Shown: piece after piece, positions 8,978-17,236 of the stretch
Layout: each line of letters opens with the position of its first letter
How positions within the stretch are numbered: the first letter of the stretch is position 1
NCBI GenBank assembly: GCA_902562425.1
Contig: CACETF010000003.1
Span: forward strand, 62,001 to 126,000
DNA from: Porticoccaceae bacterium
GTDB lineage: Bacteria > Pseudomonadota > Gammaproteobacteria > Pseudomonadales > Porticoccaceae
DNA: 64,000 bases
Reading direction: 5' to 3'
Program-made: the position numbers and the translations under genes
The notes under the pieces: model-generated
What the model was told of the DNA's origin: nothing
Database searches by the model: none
Seen by the model: only the letters and a program-made list of their open reading frames with translations

Positions 8978-9871
8978 ATGCAAAGAAAAATTCTCAATAT
9001 AGGCATTGTTATTTATTTAATCTTTCACCTACCCATCGCAAATGCGGACTTAGATAAGGCGCGTATTGTGACGAGCTTCACCATTTTAGAGGACCTAGTT
9101 AATGAACTCGGTGGAAAACATGTAAAGGTTATAAATTTAGTTCCACGAAATAGTGATGCGCATACATATCTACCCGTTCCCTCAGATTCAATTGCAATTT
9201 CAAATGCAGATTTAGTTATTTTTAATGGGTTAGGTTTTGAAGGCTGGATAACAAGATTATTAGATGAAGCGAAAAGTGAAACTGAATATGTCGTTGCTAC
9301 CGAGGGTGTAGAAGTTTTAAAAAGATTTGGTGAGACTGATCCTCATGCTTGGCAGAGTTTTAAGAATATTCGAATATATATCAATAATATTACGGATACA
9401 TTGATTAGTATGATGCCTCAGCACAGTCAATATTTTCTAGATCGAAGAGATATTTATTTACTATCCGTAATTGAACTTGAGGATGAGCTTACTGATCGTT
9501 TAAATGAAATTCCTCTCTCCAATCGAATCGTAGTTACGAGTCATGATGCTTTCGGCTATTTAGGTCGCGAATTTCAAATTGAATTTATGGCCCCCCGAGG
9601 TCTAAGTCTTGATGCTGAGGCCTCTGCAGCAGATGTTGCCTCTGTTATTGACCAAATTATAGAGCGTGATGTATCAGCCCTATTTTTAGAAAATATCAAT
9701 AATCCAAAATTATTACAAATGATTTCCTTGGAGTCAGGAGTTGAAATTGGAGGACGACTATACTCGGACGCATTAAGTGGGTTGGGGGGGCCTGCTGCTA
9801 CGTATTTGAATTTGATGCGACATAATATGGAGTCGCTGATTAATGCTTTTAATTTGGTGGTAGGAACGTGA
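8978..9871 (+). CDS. znuA: Periplasmic zinc-binding protein ZnuA
   Basis: Solute-binding protein (297 residues) of the cluster A-I metal receptor family. A signal peptide covers about residues 1-23 (ending PIANA). Likely zinc ligands are the histidines in NSDAHTYLP (H62), DPHAWQ (H123) and TSHDAFGYL (H189), with an acidic residue near YSDALSGLG. The histidine-rich acidic loop of E. coli ZnuA is missing, as in many shorter homologues. Its stop overlaps the start of the next gene (GTGATGA), so the DUF1636 protein is translationally coupled. Confidence 0.9.
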   Translation: MQRKILNIGIVIYLIFHLPIANADLDKARIVTSFTILEDLVNELGGKHVKVINLVPRNSDAHTYLPVPSDSIAISNADLVIFNGLGFEGWITRLLDEAKSETEYVVATEGVEVLKRFGETDPHAWQSFKNIRIYINNITDTLISMMPQHSQYFLDRRDIYLLSVIELEDELTDRLNEIPLSNRIVVTSHDAFGYLGREFQIEFMAPRGLSLDAEASAADVASVIDQIIERDVSALFLENINNPKLLQMISLESGVEIGGRLYSDALSGLGGPAATYLNLMRHNMESLINAFNLVVGT

Positions 9872-10338
9872 TGAAAAATACTGAATTCAATCGCGCAGAT
9901 TACCCGCCTAATCGCCAAGCTAATTCAAATAATGATAATCGTTTCGCCCTTCATGTGTGTGTTTCTTGTCGACCATCTGGATTTCCCAGAGAGGCTAAAG
10001 AAAACCGCCCTGGATTCTGTCTTTACAATCAACTTGATAAACTTTTAGAAGAGCAAAATTTAAAAGATAAGATCGACATTTTGCCAGCAGATTGTCTAAG
10101 TCTATGCTCCAGGCCATGCGGCATTGCACTGTCTTCACCCGGATCTTGGTCATATTTATTCGGCGATCAGGATGCTGATAGAACGGCAGAAGATATAGTC
10201 GAATGCGTCAACACTTATATTCAAAGTAATCACGGAGATATGCCACGAGGACAGCGTCCTCCAACACTGCGATCAAGTATTCTTGGACGTATTCCACCAA
10301 ATATACAAAATATTAAAATAGTTGGAGATAATTTATGA
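9868..10338 (+). CDS. DUF1636 cysteine-rich putative metal-binding protein
   Basis: A 156-residue protein with the DUF1636 (COG5469) pattern: CVSC at residues 31-34, then DCLSLCSRPC at 75-84. The spacing resembles thioredoxin-like ferredoxins, so a metal or iron-sulfur site is plausible; the ligand is not established. DUF1636 genes often sit beside CobW/COG0523 GTPases. Here the gene overlaps znuA by four bases and the following COG0523 gene by four bases, which fixes it in the zinc operon. A role in handing metal to the GTPase is inference. Confidence 0.8.
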   Translation: MMKNTEFNRADYPPNRQANSNNDNRFALHVCVSCRPSGFPREAKENRPGFCLYNQLDKLLEEQNLKDKIDILPADCLSLCSRPCGIALSSPGSWSYLFGDQDADRTAEDIVECVNTYIQSNHGDMPRGQRPPTLRSSILGRIPPNIQNIKIVGDNL

Positions 10339-11693
10339 ATTTTAATGAAAAAGTTCCTGTGACAATCCTCACTGGGTTCTTGGGTTCGGGGAAAACAACC
10401 CTACTTAATAGAATTCTTACAGAAGAGCATGGTAAACGAATTGCAGTAATTGAGAATGAATTCGGCGAGGTTGGAATTGATCAGGGTTTAGTGATCAATG
10501 CAGATGAAGAAGTATTCGAAATGTCTAATGGCTGCATATGTTGCACTGTTCGAGGAGATTTAATTCGTATCCTTGGCAATCTAATGAAGCGCCGAGACAA
10601 ATTTGATTATGTTTTAGTTGAAACAACAGGGCTTGCTGATCCAGGTCCAGTCGCTCAAACTTTCTTTATGGATGATGAGATTAGAGATGAATTCACTCTT
10701 GATGGAATTGTAACGCTTGTGGATGCCGGGCATATTGATCAACAACTTGGGAGAAGTGATGAAAGTTCTGAGCAAGTGGCCTTTGCAGATGTTTTGGTGT
10801 TAAACAAGACAGACTTATTATCCAATGAATCGCTCGATGAGCTTGAGTCCAGATTACGTGGCATGAATAAAATGGCCAGAGTGGTGCGGAGTCAACAAGC
10901 TAATGTGCCTGTAGATACAGTCCTTAACTTAGGTGCTTTTGATCTTGATCAGGTACTTGAGCGTCGACCTACTTTTCTTGAACCCGAGTATCCATTTGAA
11001 TGGACTGGAGTATACTTGGTTGAGGCGGGAACATATGCGCTCACCTTGGAGGAAGGTCCAGATCCGAATATGTCCATTGCGATAAGGTTAGAGCAGGGTA
11101 CAGATGACCCGTCTCTAAATGAAGGAGCAGAATGGTGTGTTCGAAGATATGCAGAAAGTCCTGAGGTTTTATCGCCAGGTTCTGTAATTCCTCCGGAGAG
11201 GCATATTGATCTTCAACTGCAGTCAGACGGTAGGAAGTCCTTTTGTATAGAGGTAGATAAGCCTACAAAGATTGGCTTATTCACTCAGCACACTGCTGAA
11301 GAGTTCGATATGAAATTATTTAAATCAGATTCTGATGCATCTTCCACTCAAATTCCTATCGAGGTTGAGCGAACATGGGTAGCTCAGCATGAGCATGACG
11401 ATGAAGTTGGTTCATTCGCGATTGAGCGAGATGGTGATGTTGACATAAAACTAATGAATGCGTGGTTAAGCAAGCTCCTGGCGGAGAAAGGCATTGATAT
11501 ATTTAGAATGAAAGGCTTCGTTAGTATTTTTGGTGAATCTCGTCGCTTTGTCTTTCAAGGAGTCCATATGCTTTTTGATGCGCAACCTGAAAAAGAGTGG
11601 GGCGATATGCCGCGTCAAAATCAACTTGTATTCATTGGGAGAAATTTGGATGAAGAAGAGATACGTGAGGGTTTTGATGGCTGTCTGATATGA
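10335..11693 (+). CDS. COG0523 (CobW-like) GTPase with an inserted beta-rich domain
   Basis: Metal-handling GTPase of 452 residues. The G domain has GFLGSGKTTLL at 14-24, the metal motif CICC at 67-70, ETTG near 107 and NKTD near 157. The CobW C-terminal domain (about 350-452) includes RMKGFVSI and ends QNQLVFIGRNLDEEE. Between them, about residues 215-345, lies an extra region with PFEWTGVYLVEAGTYALTL and repeated beta-strand-like sequence, absent from the second COG0523 protein at 13281. COG0523 proteins are zinc-responsive metallochaperones; the client here is unknown. Its stop overlaps the WD40 gene start by four bases. Confidence 0.88.
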   Translation: MNFNEKVPVTILTGFLGSGKTTLLNRILTEEHGKRIAVIENEFGEVGIDQGLVINADEEVFEMSNGCICCTVRGDLIRILGNLMKRRDKFDYVLVETTGLADPGPVAQTFFMDDEIRDEFTLDGIVTLVDAGHIDQQLGRSDESSEQVAFADVLVLNKTDLLSNESLDELESRLRGMNKMARVVRSQQANVPVDTVLNLGAFDLDQVLERRPTFLEPEYPFEWTGVYLVEAGTYALTLEEGPDPNMSIAIRLEQGTDDPSLNEGAEWCVRRYAESPEVLSPGSVIPPERHIDLQLQSDGRKSFCIEVDKPTKIGLFTQHTAEEFDMKLFKSDSDASSTQIPIEVERTWVAQHEHDDEVGSFAIERDGDVDIKLMNAWLSKLLAEKGIDIFRMKGFVSIFGESRRFVFQGVHMLFDAQPEKEWGDMPRQNQLVFIGRNLDEEEIREGFDGCLI

Positions 11694-12724
11694 AATCTTC
11701 CAGACGTGCCGGGATTTTGAGAGAGGGCTGGACAGCTCACGTAAATGACTATGCGATTGGTTGTGATTGGGGACTTAATGGTGACGTTCTAGTAGTTTGT
11801 GATGCTTTGGGCGATATCAAAGCCTTCAATGGTAAGTCAGGAAAGCTACTTTGGGAATTTACTGAAATTCATGATAATGGTCTACTTACAACTTCAGTGA
11901 ATCCTGAAGGAAGTTTAGTTGCAACAGCTGGACAGGATGGAAATGTTTTTATTTGGGATTTATCGAGTGGTATTTGTGCGACAAAATTTAAAATTGGCTC
12001 TGGATGGATAGAGCATCTGTCTTGGTCTCAAGATGGAAAATATCTTGCAGCGACCTGTTCTCGAAATGTGCATGTTATCAATGAAAAAGGTGAAGAGATT
12101 TGGAAATCAGAACCTCATCCCAGTACAGTAAGTGCAATTGAATGGTCCAAAAAAAATGAATTAGCAACCGCTTGCTACGGAAGGGTTGCATTTTATGATG
12201 TCAAATCATCTAAGCTAAGCCAAAAGCTAGAGTGGAAAGGATCTTTAGTGTCTATGGTATTAAGTCCTGATGGAGATATTGTTGCCTGTGGTAGTCAAGA
12301 TAACTCAGTACACTTTTGGCGTCGATCAACAGCGAGTGATTCAATGATGTCCGGTTATCCTGGCAAGCCAAGTAGTCTGGATTTTGATCATAGTGGAACA
12401 TTGCTTGCGACTGGAGGAGGAGAGATAGTTACGGTTTGGAGCTTTCAGAACAGTGGTCCCGAAGGCACTCGACCCGGGCAACTCGAGTTACAAAGTAAGC
12501 CAATCTCTTGTCTCTCGTTCGCACCTCGTGGAAAACAACTAGCGTCGGGCTCGCGGGATGGCACAGTTATCGTGTGGTCGTTAAAAAATGATGGTGATGG
12601 TAATGCGGTGGGTGCGGCTATGATGACAGATCAAGTAAGCGATATTTCATGGCGTCCAGATGGACGTGCTCTGGCAGCTACAGATGGGAAGGGCCAGGTG
12701 ACTACTTGGAGAATAAGTAAGTAA
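11690..12724 (+). CDS. WD40-repeat beta-propeller protein
   Basis: A 344-residue protein with about seven WD40 blades. Repeat ends are visible as NVFIWDLSSG, NSVHFWRRS, IVTVWSF, GTVIVWSLK and GQVTTWRIS. It has no signal peptide or TM segment, so it should be cytoplasmic. Such propellers usually scaffold protein contacts. The start codon overlaps the stop of the inserted-domain COG0523 GTPase, so the two are co-translated and may act together; I know of no experimental function for this pairing. Confidence 0.85.
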   Translation: MKSSRRAGILREGWTAHVNDYAIGCDWGLNGDVLVVCDALGDIKAFNGKSGKLLWEFTEIHDNGLLTTSVNPEGSLVATAGQDGNVFIWDLSSGICATKFKIGSGWIEHLSWSQDGKYLAATCSRNVHVINEKGEEIWKSEPHPSTVSAIEWSKKNELATACYGRVAFYDVKSSKLSQKLEWKGSLVSMVLSPDGDIVACGSQDNSVHFWRRSTASDSMMSGYPGKPSSLDFDHSGTLLATGGGEIVTVWSFQNSGPEGTRPGQLELQSKPISCLSFAPRGKQLASGSRDGTVIVWSLKNDGDGNAVGAAMMTDQVSDISWRPDGRALAATDGKGQVTTWRISK

Positions 12725-12771
12725 TCTCTGTAATAATAATTTTGGTATTGAAAGTTTGTTGAGTTATAAAG

Positions 12772-12954
12772 ATGAAGCGTCAGAAAAGTCCATGCATTGA
12801 TATCTGCCAGTTCTCAGGACCGAGGGGATGGTGCCTAGGTTGCGGCAGAACTCGCGATGAGTGCAAAAAATGGAAGACACTTAAACCGTATGCAGTACAG
12901 TCATTACGCAGAGAGCTGATTAATCGCTTGAACCTGATAAAAAGTTCGCGGTAA
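12772..12954 (+). CDS. DUF1289 small cysteine-rich protein
   Basis: A 60-residue protein with the DUF1289 pattern: SPCIDICQ, then GWCLGCGRTRDEC and a tryptophan. The five cysteines suggest a small zinc or iron-sulfur site. Members of this family are common in proteobacteria as single genes of unknown function. It lies 47 bases after the WD40 gene on the same strand and may be the last gene of the zinc operon or have its own promoter. A hairpin about 190 bases downstream may end the transcript. Confidence 0.78.
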   Translation: MKRQKSPCIDICQFSGPRGWCLGCGRTRDECKKWKTLKPYAVQSLRRELINRLNLIKSSR

Positions 12955-13141
12955 GTTTATTTAGGCTCATTAAGTAATACAGTCGACATAAATCGTTCAA
13001 CCTAATCAATTAAGATGTATTTTGTATTTGGGCACTTCTTTGTAAATGCCTCAAAGATTATGTCGGATGGCTAAAACTTAACGTTGAGTACTTTTGTCTT
13101 GACAGCTGCAACTAAAATCTTGTCTCTTGTATCTGATTTTG

Positions 13142-13164
13142 TCATGCGCCCTAGTTGCGCATGA
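13142..13164 (+). terminator. Candidate terminator hairpin downstream of DUF1289
   Basis: A perfect 8-base inverted repeat, TCATGCGC and GCGCATGA, encloses a 7-base loop and is followed by a T-rich but interrupted stretch (TGATTATTTATTTTAT). It lies between the znu operon and the second Zur site. The lack of a clean U run keeps confidence modest. Otherwise 12955-13222 holds no gene I can see. Confidence 0.4.
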
Positions 13165-13222
13165 TGATTATTTATTTTATAGCAAGAAAAAATGGAATTT
13201 TCTTATCGGGATACAAGTATGA

Positions 13223-13239
13223 ATGATATACTATATCAT
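13223..13239. promoter_or_regulatory. Predicted Zur operator upstream of COG0523-zur
   Basis: ATGATATACTATATCAT is a perfect palindrome with 8-base arms around a central C. It shares the outer ATGATAT/TATCAT with the site at 7153. It lies 41 bases before the start codon of the second COG0523 gene. TATACT inside it could serve as a -10 element. Its position implies that zur represses its own operon. Confidence 0.75.
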
Positions 13240-13280
13240 ACTTTTATATTAACAATGGATAGCATCACGGTTTTATAAGT

Positions 13281-14477
13281 ATGGACAAATTACCTGTTAC
13301 TGTAATATCCGGGTTCCTGGGAGCGGGGAAAACCACTCTTCTTAGTCACATATTAAATAATCGTCAAGGTCTTAAATTGGCCGTTATCGTTAATGATATG
13401 AGCGAAATAAATGTGGATGCGTCACTTGTAAAGAATGAAATCTCTTTAAGCCGGAGTGAAGAAAAGTTAGTTGAAATGAGTAATGGGTGCATTTGTTGTA
13501 CATTGAGAGAGGATTTATTGCAGGAGATAACAGCCCTGGCAAAAGAAAAACGTTTTGACTATTTAGTGATTGAATCAACAGGTATTTCAGAGCCACTTCC
13601 AGTTGCTGAAACTTTCACATTTGCTGATGAGGATGGGATTTCGCTATCAGATGTTGCTACCCTTGATACTATGGTGACAGTTGTTGATGCTGTTAATTTT
13701 CTGAAGGATTTTGATGAGGCAAAGTATCTACAGGAAACCGGGGAGTCTCTTGGTGACGAAGATGAGCGAACTGTTGCCGATTTGCTTGTTGATCAGGTGG
13801 AGTTTGCAGATATAATTCTAGTAAGCAAAACGGATATTGCTAGCTCGAGGGAAGTTGAGCGGCTCAAAGCGATAATTAAGACCTTAAACACCCATGCTAA
13901 GATTATTCCAATTGCTAAAGGTCAAATCGATATAAAAGAGGTTTTGGATACTGGTCTATTTGATTTTGCGCAAGCCCAGACCGCGCCTGGATGGCTCAAG
14001 GAAATGCGAGGAGAACACGTTCCAGAAACCGAAGAGTATGGTATTGGTAGTTTTAGCTATCAGGCTCGGCTACCATTTAATCCTGAAAAATTCCACAACT
14101 TATTGCACAGCTTAGATAAATATGGGAAGCTAATTCGCTCTAAGGGGTTCTTCTGGTTGGCCACACGACCTGAGTATGTGGGTCAATGGAGTCAAGCTGG
14201 AGGCATTGCCCATTATGGATTTGCGGGTATGTTTTGGAAGGCTATTCCCAAAAAAGATTGGCCCACCGATATTGACTATTTGGCCTCAATCAACAAAGTT
14301 TGGGCAGAACCTTTTGGTGATATGCGGCAGGAGTTAGTATTTATTGGTCAAAATATGGACGAGGCGGGTCTCAGTAAGGCACTTGACGAGTGTTTGTTAC
14401 CGATGAAAGATGTTCTCAAAGGTAAGGCGTATTGGGCAACATTTTATGACCCATTTCCAGAGTGGAAGGCGGCATAA
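13281..14477 (+). CDS. COG0523 zinc-regulated GTPase (ZigA/YciC type)
   Basis: A 398-residue metal-handling GTPase. [11 protein letters not shown] is at residues 11-21, CICC at 70-73, a switch-like [11 protein letters not shown] near 97-107, and the G4 motif is SKTD rather than NKTD. The CobW C-terminal domain includes [11 protein letters not shown] and ends with [12 protein letters not shown]. It resembles the ZigA/YciC branch that other bacteria induce under zinc limitation. It follows a predicted Zur site and is three bases from zur, so it is very likely zinc-repressed. It lacks the inserted domain of the protein at 10335. Confidence 0.9.
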   Translation: MDKLPVTVISGFLGAGKTTLLSHILNNRQGLKLAVIVNDMSEINVDASLVKNEISLSRSEEKLVEMSNGCICCTLREDLLQEITALAKEKRFDYLVIESTGISEPLPVAETFTFADEDGISLSDVATLDTMVTVVDAVNFLKDFDEAKYLQETGESLGDEDERTVADLLVDQVEFADIILVSKTDIASSREVERLKAIIKTLNTHAKIIPIAKGQIDIKEVLDTGLFDFAQAQTAPGWLKEMRGEHVPETEEYGIGSFSYQARLPFNPEKFHNLLHSLDKYGKLIRSKGFFWLATRPEYVGQWSQAGGIAHYGFAGMFWKAIPKKDWPTDIDYLASINKVWAEPFGDMRQELVFIGQNMDEAGLSKALDECLLPMKDVLKGKAYWATFYDPFPEWKAA

Positions 14478-14480
14478 ATC

Positions 14481-15005
14481 GTGGTGAGTCGGTTTCATTG
14501 CTTTGACTCCTTGCCGGAGAAAGTGTGTCAACAAGAAAAGATCAAAAAAACTATCTTAAAAGCCAAAGGTGTTTGTGATCGGGCCGGAACGCGGTTCACA
14601 AAGAAACGTGCGCGGATCTTTAAAATTATGTTGCAAGCAGATATACCTCTTTCAGCTTATGAAATAGCTAACCTTTACAATCAATCTTCCAATGAAAAAA
14701 TGCCTCCAATGTCCGTATACCGAATTCTCCAATTTTTTGTATCTCTTAATCTAGTGCACAAATTGAGCTTAAACAATAAATATGTGACGTGTTCTCACAT
14801 AAGTTGTGATCACACCCATGAGGCTCCTCAATTTTTATTATGTAACAACTGTGCAATTGCAACAGAAATATCGATGTCCTCTAAATTCTTGCGTGATTTA
14901 AAAAAACTAGTTAAAAACGCTGGTTTTGCTCTCATAAATCCTCAATTAGAGTTTCAGTGTCTTTGTGACACTTGCTATGCAAATTCAAAAATATCTTTAC
15001 GTTGA
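14481..15005 (+). CDS. zur: Fur-family zinc uptake regulator Zur
   Basis: A 174-residue Fur-family repressor. The winged helix spans about residues 30-100, with GTRFTKKRARI and PMSVYRILQF. Zinc-binding parts follow: CDHTHEAPQF (109-118), a CxxC at 121-124 and a second cysteine pair CDTC near 162-165, the structural zinc site. The start is GTG at 14481 or 14484, just after the COG0523 stop. Location in a zinc operon, the CxxC pairs and two nearby palindromes support Zur rather than Fur. With zinc bound it should repress both operons. Confidence 0.9.
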   Translation: MVSRFHCFDSLPEKVCQQEKIKKTILKAKGVCDRAGTRFTKKRARIFKIMLQADIPLSAYEIANLYNQSSNEKMPPMSVYRILQFFVSLNLVHKLSLNNKYVTCSHISCDHTHEAPQFLLCNNCAIATEISMSSKFLRDLKKLVKNAGFALINPQLEFQCLCDTCYANSKISLR

Positions 15006-15092
15006 CTTCGGTGAAATGTAAGCACTTAACTCATGTAAATTCGCATTATTTTTTCTTGATTACTATCGCTATATCCTCCAACTCTTGATCAA

Positions 15093-15147
15093 TAGTGGGT
15101 CCAAAAGGACTTGAAACTATGACCAATCGATTGTGACTCTACTGACG
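15093..15147 (-). pseudogene. Partial tRNA-Ile2(CAU) copy C
   Basis: About 55 bases match the intact tRNA 145 bases to the right: TAGTGGGTCC at the 3' end, then AGGACTTGAA and GACCAATCGATT. The similarity stops inside the anticodon arm; the D arm and 5' acceptor are gone. It is on the same strand as the intact gene. Confidence 0.75.
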
Positions 15148-15237
15148 GTATTTTGAGGGTCTTTTTCGGGCTTGATTCTTGCTGAATGACAATCGATTGA
15201 AAACTTATTTGTCGATTTACCTATTTGGTAGAAATAA

Positions 15238-15314
15238 TGGTGGGCCCAGTAGGACTTGAACCTACGACCAATCGATTATGAGTCGACTGCTCTAACCAGC
15301 TGAGCTATGGGCCC
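15238..15314 (-). tRNA. tRNA-Ile2 (CAU anticodon, lysidine type)
   Basis: The minus strand folds as a full cloverleaf with CCA encoded: acceptor GGGCCCA/TGGGCCC, D arm GCTC/GAGC, anticodon stem GTCGA/TCGAT with loop CTCATAA, and T arm GTAGG/CCTAC with loop TTCAAGT. The CAT anticodon could mean Met or Ile2. The body matches E. coli ileX (GACTCATAATCG, TTGGTCG), and its place next to rpoD also matches ileX, so I call Ile2, whose C34 is changed to lysidine by TilS to read AUA. It is 18 bases downstream of rpoD on the same strand. Confidence 0.93.
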
Positions 15315-15332
15315 CTCAATCCTTCAGACGTA

Positions 15333-17174
15333 TCATTCATCAATAAAGCTGCGTAGGTGCTCCGATCGTGTCGGATGACGTAATTTTCGGAGGGCTTTTG
15401 CCTCAATTTGTCGGATGCGCTCTCGAGTAACGTCAAACTGTTTCCCAACTTCCTCAAGTGTGTGGTCGGTATTCATATCTATTCCAAATCTCATGCGAAG
15501 TACTTTGGCTTCACGCGCAGTAAGACTGCTCAACACGCCTCTGGTGGATTCTGTAAGGTTATTCTTTGTTGCTTCCTCGACAGGTAAGGCTATGGTTATA
15601 TCCTCAATGAGGTCACCAATACTGGCGTCTTCATCCTCTCCGATCGGAGTCTCCATGGATATAGGCTCTTTCGCAATTTTTAAAACCTTTCTTATCTTGT
15701 CTTCGGGCATCTCCATCCGGTCTGCGAGCTCCTCCGGAGATGGTTCACGCCCCATTTCTTGCAGCATTTGGCGTGATATTCTATTAAGTTTGTTAATGGT
15801 CTCTATCATATGAACAGGAATACGTATAGTGCGCGCCTGATCAGCAATAGAACGGGTGATTGCCTGTCTTATCCACCATGTCGCATAGGTAGAGAATTTA
15901 TAGCCCCGTCTGTATTCAAATTTATCCACGGCTTTCATCAAGCCTATATTTCCTTCTTGAATTAAATCTAAAAATTGAAGGCCCCTGTTGGTATACTTTT
16001 TCGCAATCGATATTACTAGTCTTAAATTGGCTTCCACCATTTCTTTTTTTGCGCGTCGAGACATCGCCTCTCCAATTGTTAAGCGACGATTAATATCCTT
16101 GATCTGGACGATACTAAATCCGGTCTCCGATTCTATTTTCCCTAATTTCTTCTGAGATCTTTGGATTTCAGCCAGTTCATTTTTGATATTTTCAGCCCAT
16201 GAAGAGCCGGGCATAGCGAGTGTTTGCGACCATTCATGGTTGCTTTCGTTTCCGGGAAAGTTCTGAATAAATAATTTTCTTGGCATTTTAGCACGTCGTA
16301 CGCAGAGCTCCTGAATGTGCCTCTCTTCGCGACGGACACCGTCTATAGAGGTTTTAATGGTAGTGACAAGAGGATCAAATTGTCTGGGTGTCAATTTGAA
16401 AAATTTGAACAGATTAGCTAATTCATGCATATTTTTTATAGCGCTTTTAGACATCCGACCATATCGAGAAATTGACCTAGTTGTTTTAGTGAATTGCTTC
16501 TTTAATTCTGTGAAGCGTTCTGCTGCTTCTTCTGGATCAAGGCCGCCTTCGTGCTCCTCTTCAGAAGTAGGATCTTCTCCATCGTCCACATCATTTTCGG
16601 TTTTCATGGCCTCGGCTGCTTGTTGCTGGGCCAAGGCAGACGGTACATGATCCATGGGATTGAGGTACCCACATATGATATCAGTGAGGCGTCGTTCTCC
16701 GGAGGGAATCTTGTCATATTCTGAAATAATTTTTTCCACTGAATTTGGCCACTCTGCGATGGCGGCCATTAACTCTCTCGTTCCTTCTTCAATTCGTTTT
16801 GCTATTTCTATTTCGCCCTCTCGGGTCAGTAATTCAACGGATCCCATCTCCCTCATGTACATCCGAACAGGATCGGTAGTTCTGTGTTGCTCTGATTCGA
16901 CGGATGCCAACGTTGCTGCTGCTTCTGCCGCGGCAACTTCATCAGGAGTATTGTCCCCTGCCAGCATCAAAAGTGTCTCAGCGTCTGGAGCTATTTCAAA
17001 CACTGTAATACCCATATCGTTGATCATTTGTATTATATCTTCAACTTGCTCTGGATCTGCGATATGTTCAGGTAGGTGGTCGTTCACTTCAGCATAAGTG
17101 AGATAACCCTGTTCGCGGCCTTTGGCAATGAGGTCTTTGATTCCGGATTGTTGCTTGTGATTATTGTCAGACAT
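15333..17174 (-). CDS. rpoD: RNA polymerase primary sigma factor RpoD (sigma-70)
   Basis: Housekeeping sigma factor of 613 residues. Region 1.1 is at the N-terminus ([19 protein letters not shown]), region 1.2 contains [11 protein letters not shown], then comes a long acidic non-conserved region. Region 2 has [19 protein letters not shown] and [14 protein letters not shown], and region 4 ends with [19 protein letters not shown]. It is the last protein gene of the rpsU-dnaG-rpoD order and is followed at once by tRNA-Ile2. Its length is the same as E. coli sigma-70. Confidence 0.98.
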   Translation of the reverse strand: MSDNNHKQQSGIKDLIAKGREQGYLTYAEVNDHLPEHIADPEQVEDIIQMINDMGITVFEIAPDAETLLMLAGDNTPDEVAAAEAAATLASVESEQHRTTDPVRMYMREMGSVELLTREGEIEIAKRIEEGTRELMAAIAEWPNSVEKIISEYDKIPSGERRLTDIICGYLNPMDHVPSALAQQQAAEAMKTENDVDDGEDPTSEEEHEGGLDPEEAAERFTELKKQFTKTTRSISRYGRMSKSAIKNMHELANLFKFFKLTPRQFDPLVTTIKTSIDGVRREERHIQELCVRRAKMPRKLFIQNFPGNESNHEWSQTLAMPGSSWAENIKNELAEIQRSQKKLGKIESETGFSIVQIKDINRRLTIGEAMSRRAKKEMVEANLRLVISIAKKYTNRGLQFLDLIQEGNIGLMKAVDKFEYRRGYKFSTYATWWIRQAITRSIADQARTIRIPVHMIETINKLNRISRQMLQEMGREPSPEELADRMEMPEDKIRKVLKIAKEPISMETPIGEDEDASIGDLIEDITIALPVEEATKNNLTESTRGVLSSLTAREAKVLRMRFGIDMNTDHTLEEVGKQFDVTRERIRQIEAKALRKLRHPTRSEHLRSFIDE

Positions 17175-17236
17175 ATGAGTAATGAAACTAAATATCGGCG
17201 CGACAGTATAGCTGAATTGTTACTAAGTGTCTCAGA

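Noticed and set aside
15415-17097. Several plus-strand frames opposite rpoD
   Set aside because: They are serine-rich antisense shadows of the rpoD coding sequence.
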